This document shows, piece by piece, positions 52,502-60,936 of a stretch of 64,000 nucleotides of DNA. This DNA is from Cystobacter fuscus. Its GTDB lineage: Bacteria > Myxococcota > Myxococcia > Myxococcales > Myxococcaceae. Numbering within the stretch: the first letter of the stretch is position 1; every line of letters starts with the position of its first letter. Below the pieces are notes generated by a model that was given only the letters and a program-made list of their open reading frames with translations, was not told where the DNA came from and ran no database searches. Made by a program: the position numbers and the translations under genes. The stretch is from positions 7,998,001-8,062,000 of the forward strand of contig NZ_CP022098.1 of assembly GCF_002305875.1 (NCBI RefSeq), read 5' to 3'.

Positions 52502-53437
52502 TTACCGGTCGCGTCCGAGGGGCTCTCCTTCTCGGAATTCCTTCTGGAGTGCCGCGGCCACGAACTCGACGAAGCTTTTGATCCGCAACGGGATGTCCCG
52601 CTGCGGGGGCAGCACGATCTGGATCGGGAAGGACTGCGACGTCCAGCCACGGAACACGTGAACCAGTGAGCCGCTCTGGAGTTCCTCCTTCATGAGGAAC
52701 TCCGGAAGCCAGGCGAGCCCCATGCCTTCCCTTGCCATGGACTTCAAGACCAGCAAGTCGTTGCACAAGAAGAGGCTATTCACCTGGAGCTGGCGCTCAT
52801 CACCGCCGTTGCGCACCAACAGCCGCTGCTGAAAGGACCCGAAGCCGGAGAAGCCGAGAAAGGGAAGCCCGGTGAGGTCAACCGGTTCCTTCGGCAGGCC
52901 TCCGTGCTCGCGAAGAAAACCCGGGCTCGCGGCAAAGAGCAGGTACGTCTCTCCCAGCTTCCTTTGAAGGATGGAGCTGTCCTTGAGTCGGCCCACGCGC
53001 ACGGCGAGATCGAACGAACCGCCGATCAGGTCAACATGGTCGTCCGAGAGGTGAAGGTCGACCCGCACCCCCGGATGCAGTTTCAGGAAGTCCCGGCAGA
53101 CGCGGCTCATGAGGAACTGTCCGATGTCCCCAGCCACGCTGAGCCGGATGGGCCCCGAGACTTCATGGGTCTTCTCCGTGAGTTCGTTGATGGCCTCGTG
53201 CACCTGCTCCATCAATCCCTGCATCCTCAGATAGAAGATCTGGCCCGCTTCCGTCAGCCGGAAGTGACGCGAGGAGCGGTGGATGAGCCGCACGCCCAGC
53301 TCGGCCTCCAGCGCCGAGATGTTGCGGCTGACGCGTGACTTCGGCTGCCTCAGTTTCGATGCGGCCTTGGTGAAGCTGCCACTGGTGGCGACCTCTCTGA
53401 AGATCTCGATGCGGTTGAGGTTGATGTCCCGGGACAA
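52502..53437 (-). CDS. LysR-family regulator of the adjacent biosynthetic operon
   Basis: A 311-residue regulator. Helix-turn-helix: NRIEIFREVATSGSFTKAAS then KLRQPKSRVSRNISALEAELG, LIHRSSRHFRLTEAG. The effector domain follows (GPIRLSVAGDIGQFL onward). TTG 53437 is chosen: GGAG lies five bases upstream, it gives a normal N-terminus and length, and it leaves the T-N11-A box at 53453-53469 outside the gene. An in-frame ATG at 53512 would add 25 poorly conserved residues. Divergent from the nine-gene operon that begins at 53572 and probably its activator. Confidence 0.88.
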   Translation of the reverse strand: MSRDINLNRIEIFREVATSGSFTKAASKLRQPKSRVSRNISALEAELGVRLIHRSSRHFRLTEAGQIFYLRMQGLMEQVHEAINELTEKTHEVSGPIRLSVAGDIGQFLMSRVCRDFLKLHPGVRVDLHLSDDHVDLIGGSFDLAVRVGRLKDSSILQRKLGETYLLFAASPGFLREHGGLPKEPVDLTGLPFLGFSGFGSFQQRLLVRNGGDERQLQVNSLFLCNDLLVLKSMAREGMGLAWLPEFLMKEELQSGSLVHVFRGWTSQSFPIQIVLPPQRDIPLRIKSFVEFVAAALQKEFREGEPLGRDR

Positions 53438-53452
53438 GGGCTCTCCGTCGTT

Positions 53453-53469
53453 GTTCCAGCGTGTGGAAC
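53453..53469. promoter_or_regulatory. LysR box between regulator and aspartokinase gene
   Basis: GTTCCAGCGTGTGGAAC is a perfect 6-bp palindrome around GCGTG and contains the classic T-N11-A core. It lies 16 bases from the regulator start and 103 bases from the first operon gene, the usual position for autoregulation plus divergent activation. Confidence 0.6.
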
Positions 53470-53571
53470 GTTGGGTTGCAGTCCCGTTCCCTCCCTCCGG
53501 GGCAATCTTCATGGGAATTGTCCGCTCACGACTTCCGCGCATGTCGCGGTGCCCGCAGAGAGGAAGTAGTG

Positions 53572-54384
53572 ATGCATACAATCACCGGCCTGGGCGGCGT
53601 GAACCGCCGGCAGGTCATGAAGTTTGGAGGCGCCGCGCTCGCGACCGCCGCGCGCATCCGCAGTGCGGCGGCCCGCATTGGTGCCGAGTTCTCAAGAGGC
53701 CATCAGGTCATCGCCGTGGTGAGCGCCATGGGCGACGAGACGGATCGCCTGGTCGAGCTCGCGGCCCAGCTCTCTTCCGAGACAGCGCACGCCGAGGTCG
53801 ACGCGGTACTCGCGGCGGGCGAGCAAGTCTCCGCGGGGCTGATGGCGTTGGCACTCCAACAATTCGGCATTCGGGCGCGGTCCTTCCTGGCCAGCCAGAT
53901 CCGCATCCGGACCGACGGATGCTTCGGCAACGCGGGCATCGTCGAGATCGAAACGGCGCGGCTGGAGGCCTCGCTCTCTCGAGGAGAATTGCCAGTCGTC
54001 GCGGGCTTCCAGGGCGTTGACGCGGAGGAACGCCTCGTCACGCTCGGGCGCGGCGGCTCGGACATGACGGCCGTGGCGCTCGCCGTCAGCCTCCGCGCCG
54101 ACGCCTGTGAGCTCTTCAAGGATGTCGACGGAGTCTTCGCCGAGGATCCACGCCGCAATCCCCACGCACGGAAGCTGGAGCGCATCTCCTACGAGCAGAT
54201 GGACGCCCTCGTGAGAGCCGGGGCCCAGGTGCTCCAGCGCTCCGCCGTGCAGCTCGCGGCCCGTCACGGTGTCCGCCTCCACGTGCGTTCCGCCTTCCAT
54301 GAAGAAAGCGGCACCTGGGTCGGCCACGACGAAACCGAGCTCCCTTTGAACCCAACCCATCACCTCCAGAAGGAAGTCGCATGA
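53572..54384 (+). CDS. Aspartokinase catalytic domain without ACT regulatory domains
   Basis: A 270-residue amino-acid kinase. Seen: KFGGAALATAARI (17-29), AVVSAMGDETDRLVELA, AGEQVSAGLMALAL, TLGRGGSDMTAVALAV and FKDVDGVFAEDPRRNP, all aspartokinase motifs. Housekeeping enzymes have about 400-460 residues with two ACT domains for lysine/threonine feedback; these are absent. This suits a dedicated, unregulated supply of aspartyl phosphate, and then aspartate semialdehyde, for the next two enzymes. First gene of the operon; AGGAAG precedes ATG; ATGA overlap with the next gene. No semialdehyde dehydrogenase is in the cluster. Confidence 0.88.
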   Translation: MHTITGLGGVNRRQVMKFGGAALATAARIRSAAARIGAEFSRGHQVIAVVSAMGDETDRLVELAAQLSSETAHAEVDAVLAAGEQVSAGLMALALQQFGIRARSFLASQIRIRTDGCFGNAGIVEIETARLEASLSRGELPVVAGFQGVDAEERLVTLGRGGSDMTAVALAVSLRADACELFKDVDGVFAEDPRRNPHARKLERISYEQMDALVRAGAQVLQRSAVQLAARHGVRLHVRSAFHEESGTWVGHDETELPLNPTHHLQKEVA

Positions 54385-55655
54385 CACACGAACTGACGAA
54401 CGGATACTCCAGCACCCGGCCAGAGGAACTGGCCGTGCTCCGCAAGCCCATCCGCCTCGAGGCGATGAGCGGAAACACGACAGCCGGGAAGCAGAACCAG
54501 ACCCAGCTCTGGTTCGACACGAAAAACTTCTCGGCGCCACAAGACCATCAGGGCCTGTTCCTGCGGCTGGGGCGCTTCCACTACACGGGCGTCCTGCTGT
54601 ATCCGCGAAACCTCGAGGCCCTCCTGCCAGCGGTTCCCGGAGGGCTGAAGACCGCCGTTCGTCTGGAGTCCCTGGGGGAATTGGAAGCGTTGCTCGCGGC
54701 GGGCACGCACCAGGAGGTCCTCCAGCGGGTCCAGTCCCCGCTGATCGCGGTGTCGGCGGATCAGGACCTCCTGGCCCGCGCGGGTGAGGCGGGCCTGTCC
54801 ACCTGCCTCTACCAGTACGTCGACGACGGCGAGTCCCTGCACCGGTCCATCCAGCAGGGCTTCCGCCATCCGTTCCTGATGATCTGCTTCCGCGACCCGA
54901 CGAACATCCCCCTGGAGCTGGTGATCGCCTCCCTGCAAGCCACCGGCACCACCCTCATCAAGGAGATCGCGAACCCCACCGACATCGACGACGCCATCGT
55001 CACCCTGGGCGTCATGGAGGTGGGAGCCGATGGCGTGATGTTCTCGCCAGTCGAGCATGAGTTGCTGGAAGGCTTCGCGCGCAGGCTCGCCGAGCGTGGC
55101 CAGGAGCACGTCGCGCTCGAACCGGCCACGGTCACGAAGTCCGAGCCGGTCGGCATGGGCTTCCGGAGCTGCATCGACCTGGCGACGCTGTTCGAGCCGA
55201 CCGAGGGGATGATCGTGGGCTCCACCTCGCAGGGAGGGGTGCTGTGCTGCCCTGAGGTGTTCTTCCTGCCTTACATGGAGAAGCGTCCGTTCCGCGTCAA
55301 CGCGGGGGGTGTGCACAGCTACGTCTACAACGCCGCGAACCGGACCCATTACATGAGCGAACTCAACGCGGGTTCGGCCGTGATGGTGGTTGCCTCCGAC
55401 GGGAGCACCCGGCAAGCGCCTGTTGGCCGGGTGAAGACCGAGCTGCGGCCGCTGCGGCTCATCGAGGCTCGCTTCGCCTCGGGAGAGACGATCAACGTGA
55501 TTCTCCAGGACGACTGGCACGTGCGTGTCTTCTCGCCCGAGGCAAAGCCTCTCAACATCACCGAGCTGCGACCGGGCGATCGGATCCTGGCTCACAAGGC
55601 GGCGCCGGGCCGCCACGTCGGAATCAAGATCGACGAAAACATCAAGGAAAGTTGA
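54381..55655 (+). CDS. GriH-like 3-dehydroquinate synthase II family enzyme (3,4-AHBA synthesis)
   Basis: A 424-residue protein of the archaeal-type DHQ synthase (AroB') family. Seen: QTQLWFDTKNF at the start, LMICFRDPTNIPLELVIA, LIKEIANPTDIDDAIVTLGVMEVGADGVMFSP, the glycine-rich VGMGFRSCIDLATLFEPTEGMIVGSTSQGG and FRVNAGGVHSYVYNA. In Streptomyces griseus, GriH converts the C7 product of GriI into 3-amino-4-hydroxybenzoate; archaeal AroB' instead makes dehydroquinate. Pairing with a GriI homologue and an aspartokinase in a non-archaeon favours the aminohydroxybenzoate reaction. Confidence 0.88.
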   Translation: MTHELTNGYSSTRPEELAVLRKPIRLEAMSGNTTAGKQNQTQLWFDTKNFSAPQDHQGLFLRLGRFHYTGVLLYPRNLEALLPAVPGGLKTAVRLESLGELEALLAAGTHQEVLQRVQSPLIAVSADQDLLARAGEAGLSTCLYQYVDDGESLHRSIQQGFRHPFLMICFRDPTNIPLELVIASLQATGTTLIKEIANPTDIDDAIVTLGVMEVGADGVMFSPVEHELLEGFARRLAERGQEHVALEPATVTKSEPVGMGFRSCIDLATLFEPTEGMIVGSTSQGGVLCCPEVFFLPYMEKRPFRVNAGGVHSYVYNAANRTHYMSELNAGSAVMVVASDGSTRQAPVGRVKTELRPLRLIEARFASGETINVILQDDWHVRVFSPEAKPLNITELRPGDRILAHKAAPGRHVGIKIDENIKES

Positions 55656-55669
55656 AAAAGGTCCCTGAG

Positions 55670-56473
55670 ATGAACACGGCGAAGAAGGTACGGCTCGGGA
55701 AGATCCTGGGCGCGAGCAGCCAGCGGGCAGTGATCGTCCCCATCGATCATGGGCTCACCGTGGGTCCCCTGACGGGAATCGAGTCCACGGCCCGCATCGC
55801 ACGCTGGATCGGCCATCCCGGCGTCGATGCGGTCATCGCACACAAGGGAATCCTCTCGCGTCTGGCGGACCAGGGCGCCCTGGACCGCAAGGGTGTCATC
55901 CTGCACCTGAACGGGATGAGCAGCCTCTCCGACTCGGTCGATGACAAGGAATGGCTGACGAGCATCGAGACGGCCCTGCTGCTCGGGGCCGACGCGGTGT
56001 CGCTCCAGGTCAACTTCAACGGACGGAATGACCGGGCGAACTGGAAGATGCTGGGACAGGTGGTGGATGGAGCCGCCCGCTACGGACTGCCCGTCCTGAC
56101 CATGATCTACGACAAGGTGGGCGAGGAGCCGCAGCGCTTGCACCGGATCAAGCAGCTGATGCGCACCGCCGTGGAGCTGGGCACCGATGCGCTCAAGATT
56201 GGGATGAGTGAGCGGCCGGAACTGCTCCGCGAAGCGCTCGAGGACGTGCAGGGCGACGCCCTGGTCTTCGTCGCCGGGGGCGAGCTGACGGGCGACGAGC
56301 CCCTGCTGGAGCACGTCTCGAATGCGCTCCGGGCGGGAGCGCGGGGGGTCTGCATTGGACGCAACATCTTCGTGAAGAAGAGTCCGGCGTTGCTCTTGGA
56401 GCACCTCTCGAAGCTCGTCCACGGCGAGCCCGCGCGCGGTGAACGGGAGGTGGCCCTTGCCAGCGTTCGTTGA
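55670..56473 (+). CDS. GriI-like class I aldolase (aspartate semialdehyde + DHAP)
   Basis: A 267-residue DhnA/FbaB-type aldolase. Seen: VIVPIDHGLTVGPLTGIE (Asp26, His27), LHLNGMSSLSDSVDD, VSLQVNFNGRND, MIYDK and the Schiff-base lysine region TDALKIGMSE (Lys176). In grixazone biosynthesis, GriI joins aspartate semialdehyde with dihydroxyacetone phosphate to a C7 amino sugar acid used by GriH; the archaeal relative AroA' serves aromatic amino acids. ATG 55670 follows AAGG, 14 bases after the GriH-like gene; an upstream in-frame TTG at 55652 is less likely. Confidence 0.88.
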   Translation: MNTAKKVRLGKILGASSQRAVIVPIDHGLTVGPLTGIESTARIARWIGHPGVDAVIAHKGILSRLADQGALDRKGVILHLNGMSSLSDSVDDKEWLTSIETALLLGADAVSLQVNFNGRNDRANWKMLGQVVDGAARYGLPVLTMIYDKVGEEPQRLHRIKQLMRTAVELGTDALKIGMSERPELLREALEDVQGDALVFVAGGELTGDEPLLEHVSNALRAGARGVCIGRNIFVKKSPALLLEHLSKLVHGEPARGEREVALASVR

Positions 56474-57224
56474 TAGCCACGCCCACCTGTTGGCGACACG
56501 GGAAGCCTTCGAGCGGCTCCTCGCCACGATGGATCGGCTCGATGTCGAGCGCTGCATCGTCGTGGGAGGAGGACTGCTGACGCCCCGGCAGCTCTCCCGG
56601 CAGATCCTGCGACAGCCGACGCAAGCGGAGACGCAGGGCTTGACGTGTGACAACCGCGCGGTCCTCGCGCTCTGCGAGCACTCCGGGGGCCGGCTCGTGC
56701 CTTTCTACTTCGCCAATCCCTGGCTGGACCCGAAGGAATACCGGGAACTCGGACCGCGCTTCGCGGGCCTGAAACTGGGGCCCGCGGTTCACGGGGTGCC
56801 GCTCGACTCCCCGAGGACCTCGGCCTACCTGGATGTGGCTCGAGAGCACGGGCATCCCGTGTATCTGCATTGCCTGGACCGTGACGGATTCCGGGTCACG
56901 GACCTGGTGCGCCTGGCGGAGCGGTACACCGGGCTCCGGTTGATCCTGGGCCATGGCGGAATCGGCGAGCTCGACTACGACGGGGTCGACGCGATTGCCG
57001 GGTACCCGAACCTTTATTTCGAGACCTCGGGGGCCTTCAAGCACGTGATTCAGTACGCGGCCGACGTGCTCGGTGCCTCCCGGCTCCTGTACGGGTCCGA
57101 GTACCCCCTGCAGAGCGCGGCGGCGGAACTCTGCAAGGTCCGGGAGCTCACCCTGAGCGACACGGAAATGGAGGCAATCACCGGCGGCAACATCCGGCGT
57201 CTCCTCGCGAGAGCCAGCTCATGA
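56457..57224 (+). CDS. Metal-dependent amidohydrolase (amidohydrolase_2), possible cyclase
   Basis: A 255-residue TIM-barrel protein. Metal site: FVDSHAH (His8, His10), YLHCLD (His138) and ILGHGGIG (His166). The usual Asp in GSDYP is Glu215 here (LYGSEYP). TTG 56457 is inferred from GGGAGG six bases upstream; it overlaps the aldolase gene by 17 bases. The family includes decarboxylases (ACMSD type) and NatAM, which closes the benzoxazole ring in nataxazole synthesis. Next to aminohydroxybenzoate synthases and adenylating enzymes, ring closure is an attractive but unproven role. Confidence 0.8.
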   Translation: MPAFVDSHAHLLATREAFERLLATMDRLDVERCIVVGGGLLTPRQLSRQILRQPTQAETQGLTCDNRAVLALCEHSGGRLVPFYFANPWLDPKEYRELGPRFAGLKLGPAVHGVPLDSPRTSAYLDVAREHGHPVYLHCLDRDGFRVTDLVRLAERYTGLRLILGHGGIGELDYDGVDAIAGYPNLYFETSGAFKHVIQYAADVLGASRLLYGSEYPLQSAAAELCKVRELTLSDTEMEAITGGNIRRLLARASS

Positions 57225-58492
57225 ACCCACCCGTGCATGCATTTCCCCGGCAGCAACTGGAAGAAGCCCTGCTGCGCGCCCGGTCCGCTCCCTTCTACGA
57301 AGGCCGGTTGCCAAGGGCGGAGAAGCTCGACCGGCGGAGCTGGGAGCGGTTGCCACTGACGAGGAAGGAGGATCTGCGGGCGGCCTACCCCTTCGGGCTT
57401 CTCGCTGTCCCGCAAAGCCAGCTCAGCACCTACCACGAGTCCTCGGGAACGAGCGGACATCCCATCTCCTCGTATTTCACCGAGAGCGATTGGGAAGACA
57501 TCCTCTCGCGCTTTCTGCGCAATGGCGTGAGGCTTTGCCGGCAGGACATGGTGCTGATCAAGACGCCCTATGCGCTGGTGACGACCGCCCACCAGATGCA
57601 TGGCGCGGCACGCTCCGTGGGCGCCACCATCGTTCCCGCGGACAACCGCTCGGCCAACATGCCCTACTCCCGGGTGCTTCGGCTGCTGCACGACCTGCCG
57701 GTGACGGTCGCCTGGTGCATGCCTACCGAAGCGCTGCTCTGGGCCTATGCCGCGCGAAGGGCGGGACGGGCCCCCGCGCGAGATTTTCCCCGGTTGCGAA
57801 CCTTCCTGGCCGCTGGAGAGCCCCTGAGTGCCGCGAAGCGCGCCCACATCGAGGCACTCTGGGGTGGAAAACGCGTCCTCATCGATTACGGCTCGACCGA
57901 GACCGGTAGCCTGGCGGGAGAGTGCGAGCAGGGGCGGCTCCACCTCTGGAGCGACCGGCTCTACTTCGAGGTGCACGATCCCCAGACGGGTGAGTTCCGT
58001 GAGGAAGGGGCAGGAAGCCTCGTCGTCACGCCCCTGTTCCGCGAGGCCATGCCCCTCATCCGCTACGATCTGGAGGATGTGGTCGAGCTCTCGCATGCAC
58101 CGTGTGAGTGCGGCCGCACGCTGCCAACCCTTCGCGTCCTGGGGCGGAAGACGGGCGTGATGAACGCTGGCACCCGGGCATTCTCCGCCCTGGAGCTGGA
58201 AGAGGCCGTCTATGCGAACGCCGCGGAGACAGGCTTGTGGTTCTGGCGAGCCCGCGTCCGGGACGGTGCGCTGGAAGCCCAGATCCACGTGGAGACGCAG
58301 AACGAAGACGTGGCGTGCGGGCGCATCCTGCAAGCCATTGAAGCCACTGTCCCTGGAGTCCGCGTGAGGGTCGCCGCCGTCCCGGCGGAGTGCTTCGTTC
58401 CGGAAGCGCTGCTCTCACGCGAGGTCCCGATGCAGAAGCCCCGTTTTCTCTTCGGCGAAAACGAGGACTGGAAGTCATTGGATTACACCTGA
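57221..58492 (+). CDS. PaaK-like adenylate-forming enzyme
   Basis: A 423-residue member of the phenylacetate-CoA ligase-like branch. Seen: the early core SWERLPLTRKEDLRAAYPFG, the ATP loop HESSGTSGHPISSYF, LIDYGSTETGSLAGE, LIRYDLEDVVEL and a Cys pair APCECGRTLP like the zinc-site region of PaaK enzymes, then GRKTGVMNAG. It would activate an aromatic acid such as 3-amino-4-hydroxybenzoate as adenylate or CoA thioester. ATGA overlap with the amidohydrolase gene. Confidence 0.87.
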   Translation: MNPPVHAFPRQQLEEALLRARSAPFYEGRLPRAEKLDRRSWERLPLTRKEDLRAAYPFGLLAVPQSQLSTYHESSGTSGHPISSYFTESDWEDILSRFLRNGVRLCRQDMVLIKTPYALVTTAHQMHGAARSVGATIVPADNRSANMPYSRVLRLLHDLPVTVAWCMPTEALLWAYAARRAGRAPARDFPRLRTFLAAGEPLSAAKRAHIEALWGGKRVLIDYGSTETGSLAGECEQGRLHLWSDRLYFEVHDPQTGEFREEGAGSLVVTPLFREAMPLIRYDLEDVVELSHAPCECGRTLPTLRVLGRKTGVMNAGTRAFSALELEEAVYANAAETGLWFWRARVRDGALEAQIHVETQNEDVACGRILQAIEATVPGVRVRVAAVPAECFVPEALLSREVPMQKPRFLFGENEDWKSLDYT

Positions 58493-58515
58493 CCCGTAGA
58501 AAAGAGCCATCACCC

Positions 58516-60183
58516 ATGACTGCAATGCCATCCACGCTCGTCGCTGACGAGCTCCGCCTCCAACTCGCGAAGGACCCGGTGCTGGGCGCCGGCAACTTCC
58601 TGGATTGGGCCCTGAAGGTGAGCCCGGACCCGCGAGTGCCCATTCTCCATCTCGAGCGCGAGCTGAAGACGTTCACGGGAGAGAAGTTCCAGCAACTCAG
58701 CCTCGAGCAGCTCGCCCGCCTCGCGCACCTCTACGCCCGGCTCTACAAGAAGCTGGGGGTACGCACCGCGGATCCCGTCTTTGTCTACCTCGACGACGGG
58801 GTGGAGTACCTCATCCACTACCTCGCGCTCACGCACCTGGGCGCGATCGGAGTCCTCACCAACGGCAACATGGAGCCCCGGATCGCCGCGGCGCATGCGC
58901 GCAACGTCGGCGTGGCCGGCGTCTTCACGGATGCGTCCCACATCCAGGCCCTGCGTCCCCTCGTCCAGGAAAGCGTGTCTGGGTTCATCGTGACCGAGGC
59001 CGATATCCGTGGAACCCAGGAGGCCTCCCTGCCCACCTACCGGCGGCACGAGTTCTCCGCCGATGACCCGATCATGATCGCGCACTCCTCGGGAACGACC
59101 GGCATTCCCAAGGCCGTGCTGCTCCAGCACGAGCGCTTCTTCCATGGGGTGCGCTACCGCCTGGGAGTCCCCAGGGTCACCGGAGGTGAGCGCATCCTGT
59201 CATCGCTCCCTCACTCCCATAACTGCGCCATCGCCTATCTCATGCTCGCGCTGCTGAGCGGGACGCCGGTCTACATCGCCTCCGATCACTCGGGACGCGC
59301 GGTGTTGCGGCAGATCGATACGTTCAAGCCCAGCATGGTCGTCTCCTTCCCGCAGACCTACGTCGAGATGACCGAGTGCGAGATGGACGCCTTCGATCTT
59401 TCCTCGGTGAACCTCTGGTTCAATGGCGGCGACGCGGCCCATGAGAGCCATATCCGGGCGCTCATCCGCCATGGCTTCCATGAGCAGAACGGCCAGCGGC
59501 AGCCCGGTTCGGTGTTCATCGACGGCATGGGCTCCTCCGAGATGGGGTTCTCGCTGTTCCGCCACGTCCATACGCTCAAGACCAATCACTACAACCGGTG
59601 CGTCGGGCGGCCGCTCGAATGGGTGGATGCGCAGATCCTCTCCGAAGAGGGGGACAAGCTTCCGCCATTCCAGGTCGGGCGGCTCGGGGTGAAAGCGCAT
59701 TCGGTGACAACGGGGTACTGGAACAACAGCCAGCTCACGTACCGGTCCCGTCTCTCGGGCTACTTCCTCACCGGAGACCTGGCCTACCGCGACGAGGAGG
59801 GCCGTATCTACCACGTGGATCGCACTCCGGACGTGATCCTCACGCCCAGCGGGCCGGTCTATGGCCTGCAGACCGAGGAGTTCCTGCTGAGCCGCTTCCC
59901 GGCGATCGCGGACTGCGCGGTGTTCGGCCGGGAAGACGGGGCCACGGGTGCCATCCGCGCGGTGGCCTACGTGCGGATACGGCCGGGCTCGGACCTCTCG
60001 GGCCATGACACGTCAGAGCTCGCTGGCCGTTTCAACCAGGAGCTCTCGCGCGCGGGCCTGCCCACGCTGGGAGGAGTCCTGGCCGTCGATGTGGACGCCA
60101 TCCCCCTGGGGACCACGGGCAAGGTCCTGAAGCGGATTCTGCGAATGAATGAGCCCCGGCCCACGCGGCAATCGGCGGCCTGA
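58516..60183 (+). CDS. AMP-dependent acyl-CoA synthetase/ligase family enzyme
   Basis: A 555-residue adenylate-forming enzyme of the classical type. Seen: VFVYLDDGVEYLIHYLALTHLGAIGVLTNGNM, the P-loop IAHSSGTTGIPKAVLLQHE, FIDGMGSSEMGFS, YFLTGDLAYRDEEG and the C-terminal lysine region GTTGKVLKRILRM. The C-terminal hinge DRTPDVILTPSG is present, so both half-reactions look possible. It differs clearly from the PaaK-like neighbour, suggesting that two different acids are activated. ATG 58516; 23 bases after the previous gene. Confidence 0.87.
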   Translation: MTAMPSTLVADELRLQLAKDPVLGAGNFLDWALKVSPDPRVPILHLERELKTFTGEKFQQLSLEQLARLAHLYARLYKKLGVRTADPVFVYLDDGVEYLIHYLALTHLGAIGVLTNGNMEPRIAAAHARNVGVAGVFTDASHIQALRPLVQESVSGFIVTEADIRGTQEASLPTYRRHEFSADDPIMIAHSSGTTGIPKAVLLQHERFFHGVRYRLGVPRVTGGERILSSLPHSHNCAIAYLMLALLSGTPVYIASDHSGRAVLRQIDTFKPSMVVSFPQTYVEMTECEMDAFDLSSVNLWFNGGDAAHESHIRALIRHGFHEQNGQRQPGSVFIDGMGSSEMGFSLFRHVHTLKTNHYNRCVGRPLEWVDAQILSEEGDKLPPFQVGRLGVKAHSVTTGYWNNSQLTYRSRLSGYFLTGDLAYRDEEGRIYHVDRTPDVILTPSGPVYGLQTEEFLLSRFPAIADCAVFGREDGATGAIRAVAYVRIRPGSDLSGHDTSELAGRFNQELSRAGLPTLGGVLAVDVDAIPLGTTGKVLKRILRMNEPRPTRQSAA

Positions 60184-60210
60184 GCCTGAAACAAGAAAAG
60201 GAATCGTACA

Positions 60211-60936
60211 ATGACCCCCGCTACTCAGCTGTCGGCTCGCTGGAATGGCCTGCTCCCGAGGGAATCCCTGGAGCGGCTCGATGCCACCGAGTTCCTCATC
60301 CGCTGCCGCCAAGGAACCGCGGCCCGCGACGTGCTCGAGAGATTCCTCGTGCAGCAATACCACTACTCCCGCCACTTCACGCGCTACCTCTGCGCCTTGC
60401 TGGCGAACCTGACCAGCGAGACCGACCGCTTCGCCCTGACGGAGAACCTCTTCGAGGAAATGGGGCTCGGCGACATGGGCGAGGTGCCCCACTCGCAAAT
60501 CTACCGGCGGATGCTGGACGCCTTCGGATTGGATCCCTCGGCCTGGCCGCCGCTCGCGGAGACAACGGCCCTGGTGAGGAACATGTTGCGGCTCTGTTCG
60601 GACTCCGATCCCCTGGTCGGACTCGGCGCGCTCTGCCTCGGCGCGGAGGCCATCGTCCCGCACGTCTACCAGCAAATCCTCACCGGCCTTCTGAGTGCTG
60701 GTTTCCCGGAACGGGACCTCACCTTCTTTCCCATGCACATCGAGGGTGATGATGACCATGCGCTGACGATGAAGCACATCATCGAGCGTGAGCTCGCCGA
60801 GCGGCCCGGCAAGCGGGACGTGCTGCGCGCGGCCGCGGAGGAGATCATCGAGGCGCGCCGCGCGTTCTTCGCGGCCCTCTCCGCGTCCGAGGAGCAATCC
60901 GCTGGCGCTTCGAGGAGGGCTTCCGGTGCATTTTAG
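60211..60936 (+). CDS. Heme-oxygenase-like diiron (HDO) enzyme, TenA/PqqC fold
   Basis: A 241-residue all-helical protein. All six expected iron ligands are visible: Glu82 or Glu83 in NLFEEMG, His94 in EVPHSQ, Glu146 in LGAEAIVP, and the signature HxxxDxxH at His176, Asp180, His183 (HIEGDDDH). HDO enzymes activate O2 for N-oxygenation (SznF, BelK, RohS), C-C cleavage (UndA) or self-sacrificing aminobenzoate synthesis (CADD). In an aminohydroxybenzoate cluster, amine oxidation or oxidative decarboxylation is possible; the actual reaction is unknown. AAGAAAAGGA precedes ATG. Confidence 0.85.
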   Translation: MTPATQLSARWNGLLPRESLERLDATEFLIRCRQGTAARDVLERFLVQQYHYSRHFTRYLCALLANLTSETDRFALTENLFEEMGLGDMGEVPHSQIYRRMLDAFGLDPSAWPPLAETTALVRNMLRLCSDSDPLVGLGALCLGAEAIVPHVYQQILTGLLSAGFPERDLTFFPMHIEGDDDHALTMKHIIERELAERPGKRDVLRAAAEEIIEARRAFFAALSASEEQSAGASRRASGAF

